Source: Streptomyces cellulosae (lineage in GTDB: Bacteria; Actinomycetota; Actinomycetes; Streptomycetales; Streptomycetaceae). From it: 64,000 bases of DNA. A program made the translations under genes and the position numbers. Shown piece after piece: positions 1-7,808 of this stretch (its first letter is position 1; each line of letters begins with the position of its first letter). The notes below the pieces were generated by a model. The model did not search any database. It was not told the origin of the DNA and worked only from the letters and a program-made list of their open reading frames with translations. The stretch lies in the NCBI RefSeq assembly GCF_000721105.1, contig NZ_JOEV01000003.1, positions 124,001-188,000 on the forward strand, written 5' to 3'.

Positions 1-1134
1 AAGGCCGGCTTCTTCCAGGGCCGGGACACGAAGGGCGACTGGCGCGTCGAGTCCTCGAAGTACGACCCGCGGGTGTGGGGCTACGACTACACGGAGACCA
101 ACGGCTGGGGCTACGCCTTCACCGCCCCGCAGGACAGCCGGGGCCTCGCCAACCTGTACGGCGGCCGCGGCCGACTCGCCGACAAGCTCGACGAGTACTT
201 CGCCACGCCGGAGACCGCATCGCCGGACCTCATCGGCTCCTACACCGGTGTCATCCACGAGATGACCGAGGCACGGGACGTCCGGATGGGCATGTACGGG
301 CACTCCAACCAGGTCGCCCACCACGTGAACTACATGTACGACGCGGCCGGACAGCCCTGGAAGACCCAGAAGAACGTACGCGAGGTGCTGTCCCGCCTCT
401 ACACCGGCAGCGAGATCGGGCAGGGTTACCACGGTGACGAGGACAACGGCGAGCAGTCGGCCTGGTTCCTGTTCTCCGCACTGGGCTTCTACCCGCTGGT
501 GATGGGCAGCGGCGAATACGCCGTCGGCTCCCCGCTGTTCACCAAGGCGACGGTCCATCTGGAGAACGGTCGCGACCTGGTCGTCAGGGCGCCGAAGAAC
601 AGCGCGAGGAACGTGTATGTGCAGGGGCTGAAGGTCAACGGCCGTTCCTGGACGTCGACTTCGCTCCCCCACTCGCTGCTCGCGAAGGGCGGGGTCCTGG
701 ACTTCGCCATGGGGTCGAAGCCGTCGTCGTGGGGCACGGGCAAGAACGCGGCCCCCGTGTCGATCACTCAGGACGACAAGGTGCCGACCCCGCGCGCCGA
801 CGTGCTCAAGGGTGAGGGTGCCCTGTTCGACAACACGTCGGCGACGGACGCGAGTGTGGCGTCCGCCGTGGATCTGCCGGTCCCCGGGCGGGTCAAGGCG
901 CTCCAGTACACGCTGACTTCGTCGGCGGACCGGACGAAGGCGCCGGCCGGCTGGACGCTCCAGGGCTCGGCCGACGGGACCGGGTGGAAGACGCTGGACG
1001 AACGCTCCGGGCAGACCTTCGCGTGGGACAGGCAGACCCGCGCGTTCTCCGTGAAATCGCCGGGTAACTACGAGAAGTACCGTCTGGTCGTCGACGGCGA
1101 GGCGGTGGTGTCGGAGGTCGAACTGCTCGGCTGA
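1..1134 (+). CDS. GH92 family alpha-mannosidase, C-terminal part (gene enters from the left)
   Basis: Frame 1 is open from the first base to the TGA at 1132-1134, so 377 codons of a longer gene are present and the start is outside the window. The early residues WGYDYTETNGWGYAF, the GLANLYGG stretch and the EDNGEQSAWFLFSALGFYP block are hallmarks of glycoside hydrolase family 92, calcium-dependent exo-alpha-mannosidases acting on alpha-1,2 and related linkages. The last ~110 residues (from about ADVLKGEGALFDN) look like a discoidin/F5-8-type beta-sandwich, a carbohydrate-binding module often appended to secreted GH92 enzymes. The protein is probably extracellular, but its signal peptide lies outside the window. 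The gene reads into the GH67 gene with a 31-base gap, so the two may be co-transcribed. Confidence 0.88.
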   Translation, partial: KAGFFQGRDTKGDWRVESSKYDPRVWGYDYTETNGWGYAFTAPQDSRGLANLYGGRGRLADKLDEYFATPETASPDLIGSYTGVIHEMTEARDVRMGMYGHSNQVAHHVNYMYDAAGQPWKTQKNVREVLSRLYTGSEIGQGYHGDEDNGEQSAWFLFSALGFYPLVMGSGEYAVGSPLFTKATVHLENGRDLVVRAPKNSARNVYVQGLKVNGRSWTSTSLPHSLLAKGGVLDFAMGSKPSSWGTGKNAAPVSITQDDKVPTPRADVLKGEGALFDNTSATDASVASAVDLPVPGRVKALQYTLTSSADRTKAPAGWTLQGSADGTGWKTLDERSGQTFAWDRQTRAFSVKSPGNYEKYRLVVDGEAVVSEVELLG

Positions 1135-1165
1135 GCAGTCGAGTTGTGTACCGAGTGGGGGTCTC

Positions 1166-3181
1166 GTGCCGCTTCCCGTGCCCGTCCTGCCCGAGGATGT
1201 CGATCCGGCCTGGCTGCCCGCGGTGGCCTTCCGACCGCTCGGCGGCCGGCGGACCCTGATCCGCGGATCGGGTCCGCTGGTGGAGACGGTGCACGGGGAA
1301 GTGGCCGAGGCCTGCGCCCGGTTCGGCGGTCGTGTCGTACGCGACGCCGAGCCGGGCGCTTTCGCGTACGACCTGGTGCTTGAACTGGGCGGCCCGGAGG
1401 ACCTGGGGACCGAAGGCTTCACGTACCGGTGTGCGGGCGGCCGGGCGACCGTCACCGCCTACGGCGCCCCAGGGCTGCTGTACGGGCTCTTCCACGTGGT
1501 CCGGCTCGGCGAGGACGCCTTCCGGGAGGAGCGGGCACGGGAGACGCATCGCCCCGCGGTGGCCCTGCGCATGCTCGACCACTGGGACAACGTGGCCGTG
1601 CACCCGGTCATGGGCCAGGTGGAGCGCGGGTACGCGGGCGGATCGCTGTTCTGGGCGGACGGGCGGGCGCGCGGCGAGCTGGAGCGGGTGCGGGCGTACG
1701 GCCGGCTGCTGGCCGCCTGCGGGATCAACGCCGTCGCGGTGAACAACGTCAACGTGCACGAGGCCGAGGCTCACCTGCTGACCGACCGGATCGGTGAAGT
1801 GGCCGAGATCGCGGGCGCGTTGAGACCGTACGGCGTCCGGACGCATCTGTCCGTCACCTTCGCCGCGCCCATGGTGCTCGGCGGGCTGCCGACGGCCGAT
1901 CCGCTGGACGAGGCGGTGCGCGCGTGGTGGGCCGAGGCGACGGCCCGGGTGTACGAGGAGATCGAGGACTTCGGCGGGTACGTGGTGAAGGCCGACTCGG
2001 AGGGACAGCCGGGGCCGTTCGCGTACGGCCGCAGTCACGCCGACGGGGCGAACATGCTGGCCGCCGCCCTCACTGCATCTGACAGCGGCTCCGCCGCGGG
2101 GCACGGCGGGACGGTGCACTGGCGGGCCTTCGTCTACGACCACCGGCAGGACTGGCGGGACCGGACGACGGACCGGGCGCGGGCCGCGTACGACCACTTC
2201 ACGCCGCTGGACGGGGAGTTCGCCGACAACGCCGTTCTCCAGGTGAAGCACGGACCGCTGGACTTCCAGGTGCGGGAGCCGGTCTCGCCGCTGATCGGCG
2301 CGATGCCCGGGACCCGGCTGGCGGTGGAGGTGCAGGCCACCCAGGAGTACACCGGTCAGCAGCGGCATGTGTGCTGGCTGGGGCCGATGTGGAGCGAGGT
2401 GCTGCGGTTCCGGCCGGACGGGGAGACGGAGGTCGGGTCGCTGGCTCGCGGCGGTCTGGTGGCGGTGTCCAACGTGGGCGACGACCCGTTCTGGACGGGG
2501 CATCCGCTGGCCCAGGCCAACCTGTACACCTTCGGGCGGCTGGCCTGGCGGCCGGACGCGGATCCGCGGGAGATCCTCGACGACTGGATCGGCCTCACGT
2601 TCCCGGCCGCCCCACCGCAGCTGGTGGACGGAGTGCACGCCGTGCTCGACGGGTCGTGGCGGACGTACGAGAAGTACACCGCGCCACTCGGCGTGGGATG
2701 GATGGTGCAACCGGGCCACCACTACGGGCCGAGCGTCGACGGCTACGAGTACAGCCCCTGGGGCACCTACCACTTCGCGGACCGGGACGGCATCGGCGTG
2801 GACCGCGGCGCGGCGACCGGGACGGGGTACGCGGCGCAGTACGCGGGGCCCTGGGCCGAGGTCTACGAGTCGCCGGACACCTGCCCCGACGAGCTGCTGC
2901 TGTTCTTCCACCACGTGTCGTACGGGCACATGCTCCACAGCGGGAAGACGGTGATCCAGCACATCTACGACACGCACTTCGAGGGCGTGGCGGAGGTGGA
3001 GGAGGCCCGTGAGGTGTGGGCCTCGCTGGCGGGCCTGGTCGATCCGGCGCGCCACGCGCGGGTCGCGGAGCGGTACGAGGAGCAGCTCCGCGGTGCCCGC
3101 GAGTGGCGCGATCAGATCAACAGCTACTTCTTCCGCAAGTCGGGGGTGCCCGACGCGCAGGGTCGGCGGATCTACCTCTGA
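1166..3181 (+). CDS. aguA: GH67 alpha-glucuronidase
   Basis: A 671-residue protein, close to the family's usual length, with a GTG start preceded by a GGGGG-rich ribosome site. It would remove (4-O-methyl)glucuronic acid from the non-reducing end of xylo-oligosaccharides. Supporting blocks are the N-terminal alpha/beta domain ending in AYGAPGLLYGLFH, the barrel segment NAVAVNNVNVHEAEAHLLT, and the family-typical catalytic region KHGPLDFQVREPVSPL (Glu of REP, and the Asp of DF, are expected catalytic carboxylates), followed by EVQATQEYTGQQRHVCWLGP. There is no signal peptide, so the enzyme is cytoplasmic and would act on imported oligosaccharides. It fits the neighbouring GH39, CE7 and transporter genes for glucuronoxylan use. 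Function is known for the family; the substrate here is inferred. Confidence 0.93.
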   Translation: MPLPVPVLPEDVDPAWLPAVAFRPLGGRRTLIRGSGPLVETVHGEVAEACARFGGRVVRDAEPGAFAYDLVLELGGPEDLGTEGFTYRCAGGRATVTAYGAPGLLYGLFHVVRLGEDAFREERARETHRPAVALRMLDHWDNVAVHPVMGQVERGYAGGSLFWADGRARGELERVRAYGRLLAACGINAVAVNNVNVHEAEAHLLTDRIGEVAEIAGALRPYGVRTHLSVTFAAPMVLGGLPTADPLDEAVRAWWAEATARVYEEIEDFGGYVVKADSEGQPGPFAYGRSHADGANMLAAALTASDSGSAAGHGGTVHWRAFVYDHRQDWRDRTTDRARAAYDHFTPLDGEFADNAVLQVKHGPLDFQVREPVSPLIGAMPGTRLAVEVQATQEYTGQQRHVCWLGPMWSEVLRFRPDGETEVGSLARGGLVAVSNVGDDPFWTGHPLAQANLYTFGRLAWRPDADPREILDDWIGLTFPAAPPQLVDGVHAVLDGSWRTYEKYTAPLGVGWMVQPGHHYGPSVDGYEYSPWGTYHFADRDGIGVDRGAATGTGYAAQYAGPWAEVYESPDTCPDELLLFFHHVSYGHMLHSGKTVIQHIYDTHFEGVAEVEEAREVWASLAGLVDPARHARVAERYEEQLRGAREWRDQINSYFFRKSGVPDAQGRRIYL

Positions 3182-3194
3182 TCTTGGCCAGGAC

Positions 3195-3326
3195 TCCGCC
3201 CTTCAGGGCGAGGACTTTCGGCGAGTAGTGCACGAGCAGGTGCACGTGGTCCTGTTCTCCGTTGCCCTGCTTCAGCTCGGCTTCGAAGTCGGCGCAGACC
3301 TCCCGCATGATCTCCACCTTGGTCAA
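3195..3326 (-). pseudogene. IS200-type TnpA transposase fragment
   Basis: About 44 codons on the minus strand read LTKVEIMREVCADFEAELK followed by GNGEQDHVHLLVHYSPKV. This is the core of a Y1-type HUH transposase of the IS200/IS605 family, including the HxH metal motif within DHVHLLVHY. Intact TnpA proteins are about 130-150 residues with a catalytic Tyr further on; both ends are missing here. The fragment ends next to the TnpB remnant on the opposite strand, so this is a deletion relic, not a working enzyme. Confidence 0.72.
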
Positions 3327-3327
3327 G

Positions 3328-3573
3328 GTCCCCGCCCCCGGAACCTCCCGGCGCTGCTCCGCCTGTGGTCGCACCACGCCCGGCAGCCGCGAGTCCCAGG
3401 CCGTGTTCGTGTGCAGGTACCCGGACCGCGGATGGTCGGGCAACGCCGACCACAACGCAGCCCGAAACGTCTTGCATCTGTACCGGATGGGCCTCGCGCT
3501 CATCCCGGCTGCCGGGAGGGCAGTCGCCAGGCGCGCGAAGCGCGTCAAGCCCGCTGCCGCAAGGCACGCGTGA
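3328..3573 (+). pseudogene. IS605-type TnpB (OrfB) C-terminal fragment
   Basis: The plus-strand reading contains PGTSRRCSACGRTTPGSR and later NADHNAARNVLHLYRMG, the zinc-ribbon and RuvC-III end of the TnpB family of RNA-guided nucleases associated with IS200/IS605. The first CxxC knuckle is present, but the second is degenerate (one Cys in FVCRYPDRGW where a CxxCG pair is expected). Roughly the first 300 residues of the family are absent. It abuts the TnpA fragment and ends just before the hairpin at 3576-3595. Confidence 0.75.
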
Positions 3574-3575
3574 AT

Positions 3576-3595
3576 CTCCCGGCTTCAGCCGGGAG
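3576..3595. repeat. Right-end hairpin of the IS200/IS605 remnant
   Basis: CTCCCGGCTTCAGCCGGGAG is a 9-bp stem with a 2-base loop, placed directly after the TnpB stop. Subterminal hairpins at this place are the transposase recognition structure of IS200/IS605 elements, and overlap the guide-RNA scaffold in TnpB systems. No matching left-end hairpin is evident because the 5' part is deleted. Confidence 0.6.
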
Positions 3596-3601
3596 AGCAC
3601 T

Positions 3602-5620
3602 TCATTGAACGCGCAGGATCGCCGTGTCGAGCGGGTCGAGGGTGAGCGGCTCGCCCCGCTCGACCCGTTTCCCGGTCAGCAGGTCGGTGGCGGTGGTGTG
3701 GGCGGTCAGGTGGGCGGCTTCCGGGGTGTGGTTGAGGAGGAAGACGAGGCGGGTGCCGTCGGGGGCGACTCGGGTCGCGGTCTCCAGGCCGGGCTGGCCG
3801 GCGTACGGGCCGAGCAGGTCGTGGTGGGCGAGGACGCGGCGTACCACGTGATCGATGCCCGGCTGGTCCAGGGCGGTCGCGACGTACCAGGCCTCGCCCT
3901 TGCCGTGGCTGTTGCGGGTCACGGCCGGGGTGCCCGCGTAGAAGTCGGTGCCGTACGTGCCGACGGACTGGGCGCCGCGCGGCAGGACGATCTCGAAGAC
4001 GAGGCGGGCCTCACAGCTGAACTCTCCCATGTCGATGGGCTGTACGACGTCCTCGGGCCGGGAATCCCACTCGTCGACGCGGATGCCCATGAGGGGGGCG
4101 AGTGGCCCGGGGACGTCGGTGAGGAAGGCTCGGTCGTGTTCGTCGACGCGGCCGGAGAGGAAGGTGGTCAGGACCGTGCCGCCGCGTGCCGCCACGGCTT
4201 CCAGGCGGGTGGCCAGATCGCCCTTGATCATGTGCAGGGCGGGGGCGAGGACCACGTCGTACGGGGTGAGGTCGGCGGTCTGCGGGATGACGTCCACGTC
4301 GGCGCCGGCCTCGCGGGCGGCCCGGTAGTAGGCGTGGACGGTGTCCTGGTAGCGGACGAGGCGGGAGGGGCCGTCGGAGATCTCCAGGGCCCACCAGCTG
4401 TCCCAGTCGAAGAGCAGGGCGGTGCGGGCCGGTGTGCGGGCGCCGAGAGCGGCATTCCCCAGGATATCCAACTCCCGGCCCAGCTCGGTCACTTCACGCA
4501 AGACACGGGTGTCGTCGCGGCCCGCGTGGCCGATGACCGCTCCGTGGTACTTCTCGCAGGCGCCCCGCGATGCGCGCATCTGGAAGTAGAGGGCCGCGTC
4601 GGCGCCGTGCGCGATCGCCTGGAAGGTGGCGAGGCGGAGCTCTCCGGGGCGCCGCAGCGGGTTGACGTCGCGGCAGGCGGTGGTGGACGGGGTCTGTTCC
4701 ATCAGCCAGAAGGGGGCGCCGTCCTTGAGGCCGCGCATCAGGTCGTGGGCGAGGGCGGGCCAGGTGGGCGGGGCGTCGAGGGGCGGGTAGCTGTCCCAGG
4801 ACGCGAAGTCGAGGTGGGGTGCCCAGCGGTGGTAGTCGAGGGGGCGGAACATGCCCATGAAGTTGGTGGTCACCGGGGTGTCCGGGTCGTGTGCGCGGAT
4901 CGCCTCCTTCTCGGCGAGGAAGCAGCCGAGCAGGGCGTCGGTGGTGAAGCGGAACCAGTCGAGGGTGGTGCCCTGGAAGGCGGTGTGGTCGGGGCCGCGC
5001 CAGTGCTCGGTGAGGGCGTTCGGGGGCTCGATCTCGGCCCAGTCGGTGTAGCGGTGGGACCAGAAGGTCGCGCACCAGGCGTCGTTGAGGGCGTCGAGGG
5101 TGGCGTACTTGTCCCGCAGCCAGTCACGGAAGGCGTCGGCGCACCGGTGGCAGTAACACGTGCCGCCGTACTCGTTGTTGATGTGCCAGGCCAGCAACGC
5201 CGGGTGGCGTCCGTACCGTTCGGCGAGGCGGGCGGCCATCGCGCTGGACAGGCGGCGGTAGGCCGGGGAGCCGGGGCAGAAGTTGTGGCGCTGGCCGTAG
5301 CGGTGTCGGCGGCCCTCGAAGTCGGTGCGGTTCACCTCGGGGTACTTCTTGGCGAGCCAGGGCGGGAGTGCGGCGGTGCCGGTGGCCAGGCAGATGCGGC
5401 GGCCCTCCGCGGCGGCCCGGTCGAGGACGCGGTCGAGAACCGTGAAGTCGTAGGTGCCCTCGGCGGGTTGGGTGAGGGACCAGGAGAAGACGCCGACGGT
5501 GAGGGTGTCGATGCCGGCCCGCGTGAACAGGCGGTGGTCCTCGTCCCACACCTCCTCGGGCCACTGCTCCGGGTTGTAGTCGCCGCCGTACGGGATCCGG
5601 GACGCGCCGGGCACGGTCAT
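3602..5620 (-). CDS. GH42 beta-galactosidase
   Basis: A 672-residue cytoplasmic protein. The ATG at 5620 has AGGAGG eight bases upstream, and its ATGA overlaps the stop of the upstream DUF624 gene. The N-terminus IPYGGDYNPEQWPEEVWDED is the GH42 signature. The acid/base Glu is E150 in HINNEYGG and the nucleophile is E308 in FWLMEQTPS. Four Cys around CPGSPAYRR/CYCHRC match the zinc cluster of many GH42 enzymes. The trimerisation domain and a C-terminal beta domain follow. It would cleave terminal beta-galactosyl (or alpha-L-arabinopyranosyl) residues from imported oligosaccharides. It is the last gene of the operon starting at 11385, translationally coupled to its neighbour. The specific substrate is inferred from context. 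Confidence 0.92.
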   Translation of the reverse strand: MTVPGASRIPYGGDYNPEQWPEEVWDEDHRLFTRAGIDTLTVGVFSWSLTQPAEGTYDFTVLDRVLDRAAAEGRRICLATGTAALPPWLAKKYPEVNRTDFEGRRHRYGQRHNFCPGSPAYRRLSSAMAARLAERYGRHPALLAWHINNEYGGTCYCHRCADAFRDWLRDKYATLDALNDAWCATFWSHRYTDWAEIEPPNALTEHWRGPDHTAFQGTTLDWFRFTTDALLGCFLAEKEAIRAHDPDTPVTTNFMGMFRPLDYHRWAPHLDFASWDSYPPLDAPPTWPALAHDLMRGLKDGAPFWLMEQTPSTTACRDVNPLRRPGELRLATFQAIAHGADAALYFQMRASRGACEKYHGAVIGHAGRDDTRVLREVTELGRELDILGNAALGARTPARTALLFDWDSWWALEISDGPSRLVRYQDTVHAYYRAAREAGADVDVIPQTADLTPYDVVLAPALHMIKGDLATRLEAVAARGGTVLTTFLSGRVDEHDRAFLTDVPGPLAPLMGIRVDEWDSRPEDVVQPIDMGEFSCEARLVFEIVLPRGAQSVGTYGTDFYAGTPAVTRNSHGKGEAWYVATALDQPGIDHVVRRVLAHHDLLGPYAGQPGLETATRVAPDGTRLVFLLNHTPEAAHLTAHTTATDLLTGKRVERGEPLTLDPLDTAILRVQ

Positions 5621-6300
5621 ACGGTGAAGTCCTCCTGGGTCTCGTCGATCACCGGACGGCTGCTGTGCAGCAGGGACAGCAGCAGCGGGGCGGCCAGCAG
5701 GGCGGGCAGGGCCTCGGTCAGCACGACGGTCAGGGCGGCCGTGAGGACGAGCAGGGAGGCGGCGCCGAGGGTGGTGCGGCCGTGGCGGAGCAGGAAGTAG
5801 CCGGCGAGGCGGGCGGTGTCCCGGGCGCGGAACGCGAACAGCGAGGTGAGGACGAGCGCGTGCGCTCCCCACAGGAGGGAGGCGGCGCCGATGCCCGCGA
5901 GCAGGACCGCCCACCAGCCGGGCAGGCCGGTGGCGGCGAAGTGGGTCAGAGTGAAGGCGATCACGGTGAGCCAGGCGAGCAGCGGCGTCCACAGCTTGAG
6001 GACCGGGAGGGCGTTCAGGCGCCAGCCCCGCCCGTAGGTGCGGGCCGGGTGGAGGTCGGTGAGGTCGTGGTCGCGGTGGTGGAGGGCGTACAGCGCGGCG
6101 GAGAGGGCCGGGCCGACAGGCAGCAGGCATACGGCGGCCAGCGGCAGGTTGGCCGGGTCGGTGCCCACCAGCAGGAGACCGGCCAGGCCCGGTGAGGCGG
6201 CGGCGAGCACCAGGGCCTCGACGGTGACCAGGGTGTGGATCAGGGCGGCGGCCCGGGAGAGGGGGCCGTCGCCGAAGGCGGTGGCCCGGGGCGTGCTCAC
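5617..6300 (-). CDS. DUF624 (YesL-like) membrane protein
   Basis: A 227-residue polytopic protein with a GTG start at 6300 and GGGAGG upstream. It has about five hydrophobic segments (near residues 15-35, 40-60, 95-120, 125-150, 170-215). The family is found within oligosaccharide ABC-transporter operons of Firmicutes and actinomycetes (YesL in the rhamnogalacturonan locus), but its molecular role is unknown. Here it sits between GH39 and GH42 with 4-base stop-start overlaps on both sides (GTGA and ATGA), so it must be made together with them. Context suggests a transporter accessory role; that is inference. Confidence 0.78.
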   Translation of the reverse strand: MSTPRATAFGDGPLSRAAALIHTLVTVEALVLAAASPGLAGLLLVGTDPANLPLAAVCLLPVGPALSAALYALHHRDHDLTDLHPARTYGRGWRLNALPVLKLWTPLLAWLTVIAFTLTHFAATGLPGWWAVLLAGIGAASLLWGAHALVLTSLFAFRARDTARLAGYFLLRHGRTTLGAASLLVLTAALTVVLTEALPALLAAPLLLSLLHSSRPVIDETQEDFTV

Positions 6301-7808
6301 CGGGTGTCCTCCCTTCCGAGGAGTCGGCGCTCGTCCCACCACGGCGGGGCTTCGTCCTCCACCGGGGTGACCTCGACGAGGGTGATCTCGTGCCGGGTGA
6401 GCGTCAGGTCCAGGTCCACCCTGCCGTCCTGGGCCGGCAGTCGTGCGTGACTGCGGGCGGGCTCGGCGGCCTCGTGCAGGACGTCGAGCTGGTACGGCCG
6501 GGGCGAGCGCGGGCTGCCCATGCGCTGCCAGGCCGTACGGGCGTTGCCGTGCTCCTCGTCCACGGTGGACCGGCGTACGAACGCCTCGGCGGCGCCCACC
6601 GGGATCGACAGGCGCAGGCGGTGCCGCTCGGGTCCGGGCGTCCGGCCGCTCGCGTCGACCGGCGCCCAGGCCAGGACGGTCACCCGGCCGTCGGGGTGCC
6701 GGGTGACCAGGTGGTCGTCGCCGCGGGCGAGCAGGTCGGGGCCCGTCCGGGCCATGAACGCGTACAGGTGGTACGTCGGTTTCTTCACCTGGCGGTGGGT
6801 GAGAAGGCCGAAGCCGCCGTGGAAGAGGGCGGTCGGGATGCCGGCCTCCTCGAAGACGTCGCTGAACGTCCAGTAGGAGAAGGAGTCGGCGTGATCGCCC
6901 CCGGCAGCCAGCACCGGTGCCAGGTAGGCGGCGTGGAACGCGGTGTCGTGGACAGGGTTGTCCGGGCAGTACGACGAGTTGAACTCGGTGATGTGGACCG
7001 GCAGTCCGGCCAGCCGGGTGCCCTTGAGGCGGTCGCGGGGCGCGGCGAACTGGTCGAGCAGGTCCGTCGCCGGGGCCAGTGTCTGGTGGGAGCCGAAGGG
7101 CACGTGCTGGGCGGGGCCGGAGGTGTAGGCGTGCTTCGACACGAAGTCGACGGGGACCTCGTGGTCCTCGGTGAACTGGGCGAACCGTTCCAGCCAGTCG
7201 TCGGCACCGGGGGTCAGGGCCGGCCCGCCGACCCGCAGCTCCGGGTCGACCTCCTTCACGGCGTGCGCGGTCACCTCGTACAGCCGGTGGTAGGCCGCCT
7301 CGTCCGCGTTCTGCCAGAAGTCGGCCAGGTTGGGCTCGTTCCACACCTCGATCGGCCAGGTGCGCACCTCGTCGAGGCCGTAGCGGTCGACGAGGTGGGC
7401 GAGCGTGGCGCGGACCAGGCCGGCCCATTCCCGGTGCGAGCGGGGCGGGGTGACGTTGCCCTTCCACCAGAACACCGTCTGTTCTCCGGACGCCAACTCG
7501 GCTGGCATGAAGCCGAGTTCGAGGAAGGGCCGGATGCCGAGCTCCAGATAGGCGTCTATGACCTGGTCGACGTACGTGAAGGAGTGCCGGACATGGCGGG
7601 CGCCCTGCCACTCGTACGGCTGGTGGATGCCCATGCCGTCGCTGAGCAGACCGTGCCCGCGGATGTACCGGAAGCCGATCTCGCGCTGGAGGAGCTTCAG
7701 GGAGTCCTGGTAGTCGCGGCGCAGGGCGAGGTCGAGGCGGCCGGTGCCGACGCACTGGCGCCAGGCGTCGGGGAACCGGCCGCTCGGCTCGGCGGGGACG
7801 TGGATCAC
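6297..7808 (-). CDS. GH39 beta-xylosidase-like glycosidase
   Basis: A 503-residue protein starting at GTG 7808, which overlaps the stop of the binding-protein gene (GTGA). The fold is a GH39 (beta/alpha)8 barrel. The acid/base Glu is E158 in IEVWNEPNLADFW, and the nucleophile is E275 in VHITEFNSSY. The segment IRGHGLLSDGMG near residue 50 is also typical. A C-terminal beta domain follows from about residue 390. With no signal peptide it works in the cytoplasm, trimming xylo-oligosaccharides brought in by the coupled ABC transporter. Family alternatives include alpha-L-iduronidase or arabinopyranosidase activity, but a xylan context (GH67, CE7) favours xylosidase. Confidence 0.88.
   Translation of the reverse strand: MIHVPAEPSGRFPDAWRQCVGTGRLDLALRRDYQDSLKLLQREIGFRYIRGHGLLSDGMGIHQPYEWQGARHVRHSFTYVDQVIDAYLELGIRPFLELGFMPAELASGEQTVFWWKGNVTPPRSHREWAGLVRATLAHLVDRYGLDEVRTWPIEVWNEPNLADFWQNADEAAYHRLYEVTAHAVKEVDPELRVGGPALTPGADDWLERFAQFTEDHEVPVDFVSKHAYTSGPAQHVPFGSHQTLAPATDLLDQFAAPRDRLKGTRLAGLPVHITEFNSSYCPDNPVHDTAFHAAYLAPVLAAGGDHADSFSYWTFSDVFEEAGIPTALFHGGFGLLTHRQVKKPTYHLYAFMARTGPDLLARGDDHLVTRHPDGRVTVLAWAPVDASGRTPGPERHRLRLSIPVGAAEAFVRRSTVDEEHGNARTAWQRMGSPRSPRPYQLDVLHEAAEPARSHARLPAQDGRVDLDLTLTRHEITLVEVTPVEDEAPPWWDERRLLGREDTR

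Noticed and set aside
893..3055. A 720-codon open frame on the minus strand across GH67
   Set aside because: It is Arg/Pro/His-rich, has no family features, and lies opposite a clear GH67 gene. Long antisense frames are expected at this GC content.
3602..6130. A 842-codon minus-strand frame starting at 6130 as the GH42 start
   Set aside because: The extra N-terminus is Pro/Arg-rich antisense of the DUF624 gene; the ATG at 5620 has AGGAGG and the GH42 N-terminal signature.
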